Source: Rhizobium anhuiense (GTDB taxonomy: Bacteria; Pseudomonadota; Alphaproteobacteria; Rhizobiales; Rhizobiaceae). Taken from it: 64,000 nucleotides of DNA. The number at the start of each line of letters is the position of its first letter. The first letter of the stretch is position 1. The position numbers and the translations under genes are program-made. The stretch spans positions 186,001 through 250,000 of the forward strand of contig NZ_ML133525.1 in assembly GCF_003985145.1 (NCBI RefSeq). The letters are read 5' to 3'. Below the pieces are notes generated by a model. That model made no database searches. It was not told the origin of the DNA and worked only from the letters and a program-made list of their open reading frames with translations. Of the stretch, positions 1 through 8,759 are shown piece by piece.

Positions 1-134
1 CGATCGACAAGTTCTGGACGGCCGGCGACGTGCGCCGCGGTCAGTCGCTGGTGGTCTGGGCGATCCGTGAAGGCCGCCAGGCGGCGCGCGCGATCGACGA
101 GGCATTGATGGGCTCGACCGTCCTGCCGAACTGA
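1..134 (+). CDS. gltD: Glutamate synthase small subunit, C-terminal end (partial)
   Basis: Only the last 44 codons are in the window, read in frame from base 3 to a TGA at 132-134. The peptide contains [20 protein letters not shown], the highly conserved C-terminal segment of the NADPH-dependent glutamate synthase beta chain, which passes electrons to the large subunit during ammonia assimilation. The usual partner gltB would lie upstream, outside the window. A strong intrinsic terminator follows 33 bases after the stop, so this is the last gene of its transcript. The family call is secure for such a short piece because the motif is distinctive. Confidence 0.88.
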   Translation, partial: IDKFWTAGDVRRGQSLVVWAIREGRQAARAIDEALMGSTVLPN

Positions 135-166
135 CCGTCGGCCGCTCACACCCTCAAGAAGACAAG

Positions 167-194
167 AACTCCGCCCTATCGGCGGAGTTTTTTC
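167..194 (+). terminator. Rho-independent terminator after gltD
   Basis: A 9-bp perfect stem (AACTCCGCC / GGCGGAGTT) with a 5-base loop is followed by a run of T. It ends the gltD transcript. Confidence 0.9.
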
Positions 195-584
195 ATGGAG
201 CGCCGCGCGTCCGCCAGGACGTGATGCGACCGCTTACCGCGGAACCGTGCCGCAAGCCTCGGGCAACGGCAAGGACATCGATGTCAGCGGCCGGAGCGAT
301 TTCAGACGAACGACAGCGACGCCTTCTTCGGCCTATCCGGCTCCAACCATTATTATCTGAGCTGGCCGTAGGCGGCGACCTAGACCGGAACGGAGCGAAA
401 GGCTGCTTCACGCACAGCGCGTTGCCGACTGATCTACGATCTAGACTAGAGCTAGCCGAATTGCAGGACGCTGTTACGCAGGAGATGTGCTTTTATGCTC
501 GCCGAAGAGCAGCTTGTAACCGCAAGCACAATGCCGCCCGCCGCGATTGATCGCTGATCCAGCGCAGCAGAGCGGGCGGTCTCT
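195..584. other. 390-bp intergenic region with no convincing gene
   Basis: An open frame of 109 codons exists on the plus strand (221-550), but it has an Arg-rich shadow-like composition, no good ribosome binding site and no recognisable family. The stretch 441-455 holds three CTAG tetranucleotides within 15 bases, which is odd for this genome type. Inverted CCGCCCG/CGGGCGG segments near 535-580 could form a long hairpin past the stop of the minus-strand gene, but without a T-run. Confidence 0.5.
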
Positions 585-1796
585 TTATTTGACCGAGACT
601 TCGGCCGGCGCCTTTGCGGCAGGCAGGCGGTAATCGTCAACGCGGCCGGGAGGTGCTGGCGTCATTTCGCCCTGCTCGACCAGGAGGTCGCGCGGCGACC
701 GCGTCAAAGCCACAGGCGGCGGCCTGGCGCCGAGAAGCTCGGCGCCGCCGTCGAGATTGGGATCGGAGAGGCTGATCGGCACGGTATGTTCGACCGGATT
801 GGCGGGGAGGCCGAGGCCGGGCAGATTGCTGGAGTCGAGGCGAATTAGGTCGGGGCTTGCCTGGGTGCCGAGAAGACGCCGGGCCGGCTTTTCCACATAG
901 AAGGCGAGCTTTCGCCGGCCGGCTTGCGTAAGATTAATGCCGTCGGAGGTGCGCAGGCGCACCTGCTGGCCGTTCACATCCGAACCAGTGACGATGAAGG
1001 TGCCGTTTTCGTCGACGAAACCATCCCAGATGTCGACGAATTCGCCGCCGATGCTTTCAACCTGGTTGCGGTAAAGCTGATTCATCTGGACGGCATCGGC
1101 CGTCATCGAATCGGACTGGAAAGCGGGAAGGCCGACCCAGAGCAGCGGGATCTTGCGGGCGGTGACCTCCTTGCCGAAGGAAAGGACACGGCGGCGATAT
1201 TCGGTAAACCAGCCATCGGTGCGGAATTTTTCCTTGGCGGTGTCGGTCACCATCTGCTGGCGGTCGTTGGCGCCGATCATGACGACGACCATCGCCGGCT
1301 TCAGCTCGTCGATCATCTTCGGCAGCTGTGCCGGCCAGTCGTAATAATCGTCACGAACCAGGCCCGAGGAGACGTTGCCGCGGGCTTCGACGACGACACC
1401 GGGCGAGGTCTCGAAGGCGGCGGTGAGGCCGTCGCCGAGGCCGCTCGCCAGGAAATCGCCGACGATCAGGATCTTACGGGCGTCGCCGAGCTTCTGCACC
1501 GCCGGCTCCTCCTGCACGGGAGCGCGGACCGGCGGCGCGGTGCGGGTATTGACGATGGCTTTCTGCGCCGGCGGGCGCTTGCGCTGCTGGCGTCTCGGCT
1601 GCTGGACATCAGGCGCCTGCGGTGCGTCGTCGAGATAGCGCCGGCCGAGGAGGAAATCGAGGATCGACCGGCGCTGGTAGCGCTGCTCCTGGGCTTCGGC
1701 AACCTGCATCGGCGCAAGCGCGCCAACGAATAGCGAAGCCGCCGTCAAGGCGAGCATGAGCCAACGGATTGGGGTGCGATCAGTTTTCTTCGTCAT
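585..1796 (-). CDS. DUF459 / SGNH-hydrolase-fold periplasmic protein with altered catalytic blocks
   Basis: A 403-residue protein with an N-terminal signal peptide (basic MTKKTDRTPIRW, then a hydrophobic stretch, cleavage near residue 36). The DUF459 domain of the SGNH/GDSL superfamily covers roughly residues 90-310. Block III is intact (IGANDR). Block I reads VGDFLASG where active enzymes have GDS, and the final block reads DGINLT where active enzymes have DGIHLT, so both the usual Ser nucleophile and the His are absent. The C-terminus is Pro-rich. The start at 1796 was chosen over the longer 1820 start because it begins the signal peptide directly and has GGAA upstream. Family proteins occur near peptidoglycan and polysaccharide genes; the next gene is a lytic transglycosylase on the same strand. 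Function unknown, possibly binding rather than hydrolysis. Confidence 0.82.
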   Translation of the reverse strand: MTKKTDRTPIRWLMLALTAASLFVGALAPMQVAEAQEQRYQRRSILDFLLGRRYLDDAPQAPDVQQPRRQQRKRPPAQKAIVNTRTAPPVRAPVQEEPAVQKLGDARKILIVGDFLASGLGDGLTAAFETSPGVVVEARGNVSSGLVRDDYYDWPAQLPKMIDELKPAMVVVMIGANDRQQMVTDTAKEKFRTDGWFTEYRRRVLSFGKEVTARKIPLLWVGLPAFQSDSMTADAVQMNQLYRNQVESIGGEFVDIWDGFVDENGTFIVTGSDVNGQQVRLRTSDGINLTQAGRRKLAFYVEKPARRLLGTQASPDLIRLDSSNLPGLGLPANPVEHTVPISLSDPNLDGGAELLGARPPPVALTRSPRDLLVEQGEMTPAPPGRVDDYRLPAAKAPAEVSVK

Positions 1797-1991
1797 GGGC
1801 AGTTCCGCATCTGCCGGCATCTTGCACGTGGGGTAGGCCAGCGTCCACTCTCGCTATCTAGGTCAAGGTTCTGGCTGTTGTAGAGCAGCATGCCGAAAAG
1901 TGTGTGTGGTTTTCGGGCGGTGTCATGCCCTACTTTCTTGATCCAAATGCGGGTTCAGCTTCCCGGCGGATTCGGCCGGGATCATCCCGAT

Positions 1992-3215
1992 CTAGCGACG
2001 CAGCGCGTTCAGAAGCGGCAAGGAGGGCTCGCCGTCCGGCTGCATGCCGATGCGCTCCTGCACGGCTGATATCGCCGCCTTCGAACCCGAGCCGAAATTG
2101 CCGTCGACCTCGCCATTGTAATAGCCGAGTGTCTTCAGACGCGTTTGCAGCTCGAATTTCTCAGTGATATCAAGGGCGCCGTCCGGGCGCGGCCAGCGCT
2201 GCTGCATGCCGCCGTAGCCGGCGATCTGGTCGGCCAGCAGGCCGACGGCAAGCGCATAGCTGTCCGAGGCATTGTAGTTCTTGATGGTGAAGAAGTTGGC
2301 GGTCATCAGGAAGCCGGGGCCACCGGCTCCGGCCGGCATCTTCAGCATGGCTTTGGTGCCGCCGTCGCGGAAGGCCTTGCCGTTCGGGCGTGTCAGGCCG
2401 AGCGCTGCCCATTGGGCCAGCGTATGGGTCTTGCCGGCCTGCTTGGCCGCGGCCGCGGGAACGACGACCTCGTAGCCCCAGGTCTTGCCGGTGTCCCAGC
2501 CGTTCTTCATCAGGAGATTGGCCGAAGTCGCCAGCGCATCCGGCACCGAGTTCCAGATATCGCGATGGCCGTTGCCGTCGGCATCGACGGCATAAAGCAG
2601 GTAGCTTGTCGGGATGAACTGGGTGTGGCCCATGGCGCCGGCCCAGGAGCCGGTCATTTCGCGAGCCGGCACGTCACCGTTCTGCAGGATCTTCAGCGCG
2701 GCGACCAGCTGCTTCTTAGCGAATTTGGCGCGGCTCGGATCGGCATAGGCCAGCGTTGCCAGCGCGCGCGGCACATAGTGCAGCCGGTCGTCCTTGTCGA
2801 GAATCGCGCCGTAATTCGATTCCATCGACCAGATGGCGAGCAGAATGGTCTTGTCGACGCCGAATCGCCGCTCGATCGCATCGAGTGTTCTTGCGTGTTT
2901 GGCGGCCATCTCGCGGCCGATCTTGACCGTGTAGGGATTGACGCGGGAATCGACATAGTCCCAGATCTTCGAGGTGAATTCCGGCTGATAGGCGGCCTTT
3001 TCGAGCACGGTCGGATCAGGCTCGCTCACCCCGGAAAAGGCCTTTTGATAAGTTGCCTTACTGATGCCACTCTGAGCGGCTGTTTGGTAAAAATCCGCGA
3101 TCCATTTCTGGAACCGGGAATCAGCTCTAGCGTTGTCGGGGACCAGCCCCACCTGGGCGGCGACAATGAGGGCGAGAGCAAGACCACGAAGGGAGTTTTT
3201 GTGATTCTGGGTCAT
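1992..3215 (-). CDS. MltB-family lytic murein transglycosylase
   Basis: A 407-residue exported protein: signal peptide to about residue 31, an SLT_2 / MltB-type transglycosylase domain at about 35-330, and a C-terminal peptidoglycan-binding domain (PG_binding_1) at about 345-405 with LKTLGYYNGEVDGNFG. The catalytic Glu lies in SMESNYG, and the GAMGHTQFIPTSY motif is typical of MltB. It cleaves the MurNAc-GlcNAc bond of peptidoglycan with 1,6-anhydro product formation in the periplasm. No lipobox Cys is present, so it should be soluble, unlike E. coli MltB. It lies divergent from galU, with about 200 bp shared upstream DNA, and upstream of the SGNH gene on the same strand. Confidence 0.9.
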   Translation of the reverse strand: MTQNHKNSLRGLALALIVAAQVGLVPDNARADSRFQKWIADFYQTAAQSGISKATYQKAFSGVSEPDPTVLEKAAYQPEFTSKIWDYVDSRVNPYTVKIGREMAAKHARTLDAIERRFGVDKTILLAIWSMESNYGAILDKDDRLHYVPRALATLAYADPSRAKFAKKQLVAALKILQNGDVPAREMTGSWAGAMGHTQFIPTSYLLYAVDADGNGHRDIWNSVPDALATSANLLMKNGWDTGKTWGYEVVVPAAAAKQAGKTHTLAQWAALGLTRPNGKAFRDGGTKAMLKMPAGAGGPGFLMTANFFTIKNYNASDSYALAVGLLADQIAGYGGMQQRWPRPDGALDITEKFELQTRLKTLGYYNGEVDGNFGSGSKAAISAVQERIGMQPDGEPSLPLLNALRR

Positions 3216-3407
3216 CGACAGTCGTATCCGTCATCTTCAGTTTCCGGGGACAGCGAGGCATCATGTCCGCGCCAGAACCAAGACTACAGGAACGGAGTCA
3301 ACAAATTCTTTACCATAGCGAACCGCTGCGGTCACCATTGCAAAACAGTAGCAATTCTATACTAGTTAAGGCTAAAAAGCCCTATTTCCAAAGCGATATG
3401 ATCGAAG

Positions 3408-3414
3408 CAGGAGG
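3408..3414 (+). promoter_or_regulatory. Ribosome binding site fixing the GTG start of galU
   Basis: CAGGAGG sits 5 bases before a GTG codon at 3420. No ATG lies close by in frame, so this site decides the start. The surrounding 3216-3419 segment must carry the promoters of both mltB-like and galU genes; no clear -35/-10 pair was identified. Confidence 0.7.
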
Positions 3415-3419
3415 CCGGT

Positions 3420-4307
3420 GTGGCTCAACACAACAAAGTTCGTAAAGCAGTATTTCCGGTGGCCGGATTGGGGACGCGATTCCTGCCGGCGACAAAGGCT
3501 GTTCCGAAGGAAATGTTGACCGTCGTCGACAAGCCAATCATTCAGTATGTCGTCGATGAGGCGATCGAGGCCGGGATCGAACATCTGGTGTTCGTCACCG
3601 GACGCAATAAGCACGTCATCGAAGACTATTTCGACATCCATTTCGAGCTGGAACAGACGCTGCGCGAGCGCGCCAAGAAGGCGGAGATCACCCTTCTGGC
3701 CCAGCAATTGCCGAAGGCCGGCACGGTGAGCTTCACCCGACAGCAGGAGCCGCTCGGCCTCGGCCACGCCGTGTGGTGCGCCCGCGAGATCGTCGGCGAC
3801 GAGCCCTTCGCATTGCTGCTGCCCGATATGATCATGAAGGGCGACAAGGGCTGCATGAAGGGCATGATCGACCTTTACGCCCAGAGCGGCGGCAATATCA
3901 TCGCCGTCGAGGAATGCGCGCCCGACCAGGCGCATAAATACGGCATCGTCGGCGTCGGCGAAGCGATCGGTGACGGCTTCCGCATCACCGGCATGGTGGA
4001 AAAGCCTGCCAAGGGGACGGCGCCTTCCAACTTCTTCATCAACGGCCGCTACATCCTGCAGCCGGAGATCTTCAAGATCCTCGAAACCCAGGAGCGCGGC
4101 GCTGGCAACGAGATCCAGCTCACCGACGGCATGCTGAAGCTGCTGAAGGAACAGGATTTCGCCGGTTACCACTTCCGCGGCGCGACCTACGACTGCGGCG
4201 CCAAGGACGGCTTCATCCTGGCAAACGTCGCCTTCGCTCTCGAACGCGCCGATATCCGTCCCTCCGTCGAAGGCGGCTTCAGGGAATTGCTTGCCGGCCT
4301 GAAGTAA
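3420..4307 (+). CDS. galU: UTP-glucose-1-phosphate uridylyltransferase (GalU/ExoN)
   Basis: A 295-residue cytoplasmic enzyme making UDP-glucose from UTP and glucose-1-phosphate, the precursor for exopolysaccharide, LPS and glucans. The N-terminal nucleotide-binding signature [17 protein letters not shown] (residues about 16-32) and the internal GLGHAV, MVEKP and FINGRYIL segments are those of bacterial GalU; the length is normal. The rhizobial orthologue is called exoN. It starts with GTG preceded by CAGGAGG. It is a single-gene transcript ended by a hairpin shared with the convergent porin gene. Confidence 0.95.
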   Translation: MAQHNKVRKAVFPVAGLGTRFLPATKAVPKEMLTVVDKPIIQYVVDEAIEAGIEHLVFVTGRNKHVIEDYFDIHFELEQTLRERAKKAEITLLAQQLPKAGTVSFTRQQEPLGLGHAVWCAREIVGDEPFALLLPDMIMKGDKGCMKGMIDLYAQSGGNIIAVEECAPDQAHKYGIVGVGEAIGDGFRITGMVEKPAKGTAPSNFFINGRYILQPEIFKILETQERGAGNEIQLTDGMLKLLKEQDFAGYHFRGATYDCGAKDGFILANVAFALERADIRPSVEGGFRELLAGLK

Positions 4308-4335
4308 GGGCTACGCCTGGATTATGAAGTGACAG

Positions 4336-4368
4336 AACGCCGCGCATCCGGGCTGGATGCGCGGCGTT
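4336..4368. terminator. Bidirectional hairpin between convergent galU and porin genes
   Basis: A perfect 14-bp stem (AACGCCGCGCATCC and its complement) with a 5-base loop. Its right arm runs into the TAA of the minus-strand porin gene. Short T-runs lie at both ends, so it probably terminates both transcripts. Confidence 0.75.
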
Positions 4369-5930
4369 TAACGTTTCAGCTTGAGGCCGACGCCGGCACG
4401 AAATTGCTGCGAGTCGGTGCCTTCCTTGCGCGTCGTCAGCTCGTAGCCGAGTGTGCTGGTCAAATCGAGATAGCGGTTGATGTTCCAGGTCAGGCCGGTC
4501 GCCGCGGTATAGACGAGCTCGTCGTTGATGGTGCTATCCGTGGGATAGTCGCGCCATATTACCCCGCCGATCATCGTCCCGACCAGATTGTCGCGCAGCT
4601 GGTGGGTGAGCGTCGTCGTCAGTGCGTGCGAGACGTAGCCGCTCTCACCGGCAGTCGTTGAGGGCTGAATGCTGGTTTGCAGGTCGAAATTGACGTCGGT
4701 TCCGCGGATCGGCGACCAGAGCAGGCTTGCATCGAGTGTCGCCGTATCGATCGAGGACAGGCGGCTGTCTTCGAAATCGGCCTGCTCGTAACCGACGCCG
4801 ACTTCACCCTTCAGTTTCTCGCCGAGATCGACTTCGACGCCCACCTTGGCGCCATAGCTGTGCCCCGAGCGCTCATAGCCGGCCGAGTCGCGCGTTTCGT
4901 CATAGATCGTGCGGCCGATGTTGGCTTCGATGAAGGGGATGAGCGCGGGGGACAGCTCGTAGCCGACGCGGCCGCGCAGCGTACCCGTCGTCTGGTCGCG
5001 ATCGCTGAGGGTGACGGTCGTGCCGTTCGAAAGCTTGGCATCCGAATAAATCGAGCGGGTCATGGCAAGGGCCGTCGTCCCGCGTAGAATGCCGAAATCG
5101 CGCTGGACGGAGGCGCCGGCCGAAAATTCCTGTACATCAGACTGCTGCGCGGCATTGGCGATGGCGTCGGGATCGTCCGTATCCTCGCGGTAGAAATTGT
5201 AACCGGCGGTCAGGTGCGCCGTGGTGTCGTCGGGAAGATCGAGCCTAAGGTCGCTGTTGATCTTGAAGGAGGGCTGTTCTTCGCCCTCGCCACTGATATT
5301 CCTCTGATAGGCACCTTCCGAGGTTACGGACAGTTGATGGCGGCCCCAGTCGGAGGTCAAGGTCGCTGCTGCGTCTGTTTCGAAAAAGGCGCGCCGCTGT
5401 CGGGTATTGCCGTCCTTGGTGGTCTCGGTGTTGATGCTCTGGGTGACGCTCGGGCGGAGCACGAACGTGCCGATCGGGATTCCCGGCGTTTCCTCCGTCG
5501 AGGCGCTTGTGGCAGCCCTGCGGCGCGGCAGCGTCTCGTCGAGCGGCGCTTCGCGGGTGTTCAGCCGGCGTATGTCCTCGTCGAGGATGGAGCCGGTAAT
5601 GTCGTCGCCGGCCTGCGCATCCGGTATGGCTGGCCTCTGCTGGGCATCGTCGGCATTCGCGGTCGCACCATTTGCCGCAGGCGCGGCGGCACCGTCGGTC
5701 TCGTCATCGAAACCGGTGGCGGCGGCGTTGTTCGTGGTGCTGTTGTCCTGATTGGCCGCGGAGCGGCTGTTTGCCATCCCTGCCGGCTGTGCGGCGGACT
5801 GCGCAAGGGCTGCCGTCTGGGCAAGAATCAGGCCTCCGAACGCGGCAAAAGAGACGGCACGGCTCATGGCGCGGAGCGGCGTCACACTGCTCGTCTGTTT
5901 TGGCTGGCCCATGCAATTCGCGCCTGACAT
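4368..5930 (-). CDS. Outer-membrane beta-barrel protein (BBP2-like porin family)
   Basis: A 520-residue predicted outer-membrane protein. A signal peptide lies within residues 20-45 (MSRAVSFAAFGGLILAQTAA), followed by a low-complexity, Ala/Asp/Asn-rich linker to about residue 150, then many alternating amphipathic strands to the C-terminus (for example LTAGYNFYRED, GVGYEQADF, LDLTSTLGYELTT). This pattern matches the putative beta-barrel porin 2 family often found with exopolysaccharide genes. The C-terminus is KLKR rather than the usual terminal aromatic residue. It sits between galU and the Kdo-precursor isomerase gene, which suggests a role in surface polysaccharide export or anchoring, but that is inference. 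The start is uncertain between 5930 and 5912. Confidence 0.7.
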   Translation of the reverse strand: MSGANCMGQPKQTSSVTPLRAMSRAVSFAAFGGLILAQTAALAQSAAQPAGMANSRSAANQDNSTTNNAAATGFDDETDGAAAPAANGATANADDAQQRPAIPDAQAGDDITGSILDEDIRRLNTREAPLDETLPRRRAATSASTEETPGIPIGTFVLRPSVTQSINTETTKDGNTRQRRAFFETDAAATLTSDWGRHQLSVTSEGAYQRNISGEGEEQPSFKINSDLRLDLPDDTTAHLTAGYNFYREDTDDPDAIANAAQQSDVQEFSAGASVQRDFGILRGTTALAMTRSIYSDAKLSNGTTVTLSDRDQTTGTLRGRVGYELSPALIPFIEANIGRTIYDETRDSAGYERSGHSYGAKVGVEVDLGEKLKGEVGVGYEQADFEDSRLSSIDTATLDASLLWSPIRGTDVNFDLQTSIQPSTTAGESGYVSHALTTTLTHQLRDNLVGTMIGGVIWRDYPTDSTINDELVYTAATGLTWNINRYLDLTSTLGYELTTRKEGTDSQQFRAGVGLKLKR

Positions 5931-6055
5931 GCTTTCGGTTCTTACCCAAAGGTAAAGCCTTGTGGTTAATCATTCGTTGCCGTCAGCGGGCGCCGTTCAC
6001 ATTTCGGAAAGAGTGCGGGGTGGACTTGGAAAGTGAAAAGGTCTAACGCAACTTC

Positions 6056-7051
6056 ATGAACAGAAGAGCGATAAACCTCGTTGAAAACAGCGTGCTCGAA
6101 TCGGCAAAACGCACGATAGAGACCGAAAGACGCGGTCTTGAAGCGCTGGAACGGGCCCTTGACAATGGCTTGGCCGATCCTCTGACACGGGCCGTCGAAG
6201 TCATCGGCGACATCTCCGGCCGCGTCATCGTCACCGGCGTCGGCAAGAGCGGCCATATCGGGGCCAAGCTCGCGGCGACATTCGCTTCAACCGGGACACC
6301 TGCCTTTTTCGTGCATGCGGCCGAAGCCAATCACGGCGACCTCGGCATGATCGAGCGCGACGATGTCGTGCTGGCGATTTCCAAAGGCGGCGAGAGCGCC
6401 GAGCTCAAGAGCATCATCTCCTTCACCCGGCGCTTCTCCATTCCGCTGATCGCAATCACCTGCAGCGACCGTTCCTCGCTGGCGACCGCCGCCGATATCG
6501 TCCTTCTTGTGCCGAACGAACAGGAGGCCTGCCCCAATGGGCTGGCGCCGACGACCTCGACGCTGATGCAGCTTGCGCTCGGCGACGCGCTGGCAGTGGC
6601 GCTCCTGGAAGCGCGCGGCTTTACCGCCACGGATTTCCATGTCTTCCATCCCGGCGGCAAGCTGGGCGCCAGCCTGATGCATGTCGCCGATATCATGCAT
6701 ACCGGCGAGCGGCTGCCGCTCGTTGCCAAGGGCACGCCGATGCCGGAGGCGATCACGGTGTTATCGCGCAAGCATTTCGGCTGCGTCGGCGTGCTGGATG
6801 AGGATGGCCGGCTTTGCGGCATCGTCACCGAAGGCGATATGGCGCGCAATCTGACCCGCAATCTGGCCGAGCTCGCGGTCGACGATATCATGACCAAGAC
6901 GCCGAAGACGGTGAAGCCGACGATACTGGCGACCGCGGCGCTGGCGCTGCTCAACCAGCATCATATCGGCGCGCTGATCGTCATCGACGACGACCGCCGG
7001 CCGGTCGGACTGGTGCATTTCCACGACCTGCTGCGCATCGGCGTCGCCTGA
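6056..7051 (+). CDS. kdsD: Arabinose-5-phosphate isomerase (KpsF/GutQ/KdsD family)
   Basis: A 331-residue cytoplasmic enzyme converting ribulose-5-phosphate to arabinose-5-phosphate, the first committed step to Kdo for lipopolysaccharide. A sugar isomerase (SIS) domain covers about residues 35-185 (VTGVGKSGHIGAKLAAT, EANHGDLGM, ISKGGESAE), followed by two CBS domains at about 205-265 and 270-328 (DIMHTGERLP, DIMTKTPKTV). Length and order match KdsD/KpsF. The ATG at 6056 is the only sensible start, although its ribosome binding site is weak. The porin gene is divergent upstream, sharing about 125 bp. Confidence 0.92.
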   Translation: MNRRAINLVENSVLESAKRTIETERRGLEALERALDNGLADPLTRAVEVIGDISGRVIVTGVGKSGHIGAKLAATFASTGTPAFFVHAAEANHGDLGMIERDDVVLAISKGGESAELKSIISFTRRFSIPLIAITCSDRSSLATAADIVLLVPNEQEACPNGLAPTTSTLMQLALGDALAVALLEARGFTATDFHVFHPGGKLGASLMHVADIMHTGERLPLVAKGTPMPEAITVLSRKHFGCVGVLDEDGRLCGIVTEGDMARNLTRNLAELAVDDIMTKTPKTVKPTILATAALALLNQHHIGALIVIDDDRRPVGLVHFHDLLRIGVA

Positions 7052-7077
7052 TCAAGCTCGTTCGATCAAGCTCGTTT
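7050..7077. repeat. Two tandem 14-bp copies after the isomerase gene
   Basis: GATCAAGCTCGTTC is followed directly by GATCAAGCTCGTTT. The first copy begins within the stop codon of the isomerase gene, and the array ends three bases before the stop of the convergent nfeD gene. It looks like a small slippage duplication. Confidence 0.6.
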
Positions 7078-7079
7078 GA

Positions 7080-7535
7080 TCAGATGGGCTCGACCGTCAG
7101 GTCGCGGCCGTTGCTTGAAACCACCTTCACCTGTGTTCCCACCGCAAGGTCCGGTCCCATCACCTGCCATAGCGTATCGTCGAGGCGGATGCGGCCGCGG
7201 CCCTCGCGGATCGGTTCGTGCAGCGTCGCCGTGCGGCCGACGAGGCTCGCGCCGCGCTGATTGAGGAAGGGCTCGTCGGTCGTTGCATTGCGCAGCGTCA
7301 GCCGCCGGCCGGCGAAGGTCGTGGCAACGGCGAGCAGCGCAAAAAGGATCGCCTGCAATTCCCAGACCCAGAAGGCGCTGTCCCAGAAGAGCAGCGACAG
7401 CGCGCCGACGATCAAGGCGGCAAGGCCGATCCAGACTAGGAAGAAGCCGGGTACGATCATTTCCGCGGCGAGCAGCACGAGGCCTGCGACCCACCAACTC
7501 CACGGACCGAGTTCGGCGATGATCTTCGCCAGCAT
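7080..7535 (-). CDS. NfeD-family membrane protein
   Basis: A 151-residue protein. Residues about 10-75 form three closely spaced hydrophobic helices (WWVAGLVLLAAEMIVPGFF, IGLAALIVGALSLLFW, LFALLAVATTFAG), followed by a C-terminal OB-fold NfeD domain at about 90-151 (LVGRTATLHEPIREGRGRIR). This is the short NfeD form lacking the ClpP-like protease domain. It is separated by three bases from the stomatin-like gene upstream, the conserved NfeD-SPFH partnership in which NfeD is thought to act with the SPFH scaffold in membrane microdomains. Confidence 0.88.
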   Translation of the reverse strand: MLAKIIAELGPWSWWVAGLVLLAAEMIVPGFFLVWIGLAALIVGALSLLFWDSAFWVWELQAILFALLAVATTFAGRRLTLRNATTDEPFLNQRGASLVGRTATLHEPIREGRGRIRLDDTLWQVMGPDLAVGTQVKVVSSNGRDLTVEPI

Positions 7536-7538
7536 GGC

Positions 7539-8579
7539 TTATCGCTCCTGATCGGGATTGAAAGGATTGGGAGTCGACGGATTGATCGGCGGCGTCGAGC
7601 GCGCCGGCGCGGGGCGCGGACGCGGCGGCAGCGGCGGCGGGGTTGCCGGGCTGTTGCCGGCATCGCCGAAGACCTCGCGGGCAATGGCGCCGATGCCGCC
7701 GAGCGAACTCAAGATGGAAGAGGCTTCCATCGGCATCATGACGATCTTGGAATTGGGCGCCGAACCGATCGAGGTGAGCGCTTCGGTGTATTTCTGCGCA
7801 ACGAAATAGTTGATCGCCTGGATGTCGCCGGCGGCGATCGCCTCGGAGACCATTTTCGTCGCCTTGGCTTCGGCTTCGGCCAGGCGTTCGCGGGCTTCTG
7901 CGTTGCGGAAGGCGGCCTCGCGCTGGCCTTCGGCCTGGAGAATGGCGGATTGCTTGGCGCCTTCGGCTCGGAGGATCTGCGCGTTGCGCGAGCCTTCGGC
8001 CTCCAGCACCTGCGCCCGCTTCTCGCGCTCGGCCTTCATCTGGCGGGCCATCGCGTCGACGAGGTCGCGCGGCGGCTGGATGTCCTTGATCTCGACGCGG
8101 GTGACCTTGATGCCCCAGGGATGCACGGCCTCGTCGACGACGCGCAGCAGCCGGTCGTTGATCGCATCGCGGTTGGAAAGCAGTTCGTCGAGATCCATCG
8201 AACCCATGACCGAACGGATATTGGTCATGGTGAGATTGAGGATGGCGTTTTCGAGGTTGGAGACCTGATAGGCGGCCTGGGCGGCGTTCAGCACCTGATA
8301 GAAGGAGACGGCATCGGCCGAAACCGAGGCATTGTCCTTGGTGATCACCTCCTGGGTCGGCACGTTCAGCACCTGTTCCATCACGTTCAGCTTGGCGCCG
8401 ACGCGCTCGATGAACGGGGTGATCAGGTTGAGGCCGGGCTCCAGCGTGCGGGTATACCGCCCGAAGCGCTCGATCGTATAGCGGTAGCCCTGCGGCACGG
8501 TCTTGATCCCGGCAAAGAGCACGAGGATGACGAAGATGACCAGCACGATGACGACAATGTCGAAGCCGCCGAACAACAT
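7539..8579 (-). CDS. SPFH/Band 7 (stomatin-like, QmcA-type) membrane protein
   Basis: A 346-residue protein: one N-terminal membrane segment (residues about 5-26), an SPFH/Band 7 domain at about 27-180 ([33 protein letters not shown]), an Ala/Glu-rich coiled coil at about 185-255 and a Pro-rich tail rich in PPLPPRPRP. Such proteins oligomerise as scaffolds in membrane domains. It is the first gene of a two-gene operon with the NfeD protein and has a GGAGGAAT ribosome binding site. The Pro-rich tail is an extension relative to the compact E. coli QmcA. Confidence 0.9.
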   Translation of the reverse strand: MLFGGFDIVVIVLVIFVILVLFAGIKTVPQGYRYTIERFGRYTRTLEPGLNLITPFIERVGAKLNVMEQVLNVPTQEVITKDNASVSADAVSFYQVLNAAQAAYQVSNLENAILNLTMTNIRSVMGSMDLDELLSNRDAINDRLLRVVDEAVHPWGIKVTRVEIKDIQPPRDLVDAMARQMKAEREKRAQVLEAEGSRNAQILRAEGAKQSAILQAEGQREAAFRNAEARERLAEAEAKATKMVSEAIAAGDIQAINYFVAQKYTEALTSIGSAPNSKIVMMPMEASSILSSLGGIGAIAREVFGDAGNSPATPPPLPPRPRPAPARSTPPINPSTPNPFNPDQER

Positions 8580-8759
8580 GAAGAATTCCTCCTATCGGCG
8601 CATGCGCCCATACACTGATGTGGTGGGGTAGCATGTTCTTTGCGAGGAAGAAATGCCGTATGGATGCTACACATCCGTGTGAGGTGGAGGTTTCCTCTCG
8701 GTTGGGTTATTTGGATCTTCGCCAGCTATCCGTGCGGCGATGCTTTCTGAAAAGATCTC

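Noticed and set aside
221..550. A 109-codon plus-strand frame in the first intergenic region
   Set aside because: Arg-rich, no ribosome binding site, no similarity; kept only as an empty region.
924..1733. A 269-codon plus-strand frame opposite the SGNH gene
   Set aside because: Antisense shadow; no family similarity, while the opposite strand has signal peptide and SGNH blocks.
7066..8634. A 522-codon open frame on the minus strand across the nfeD and SPFH genes
   Set aside because: It is in another frame of two well-identified genes and has the Arg/Pro/His-rich composition of a GC-rich shadow frame.
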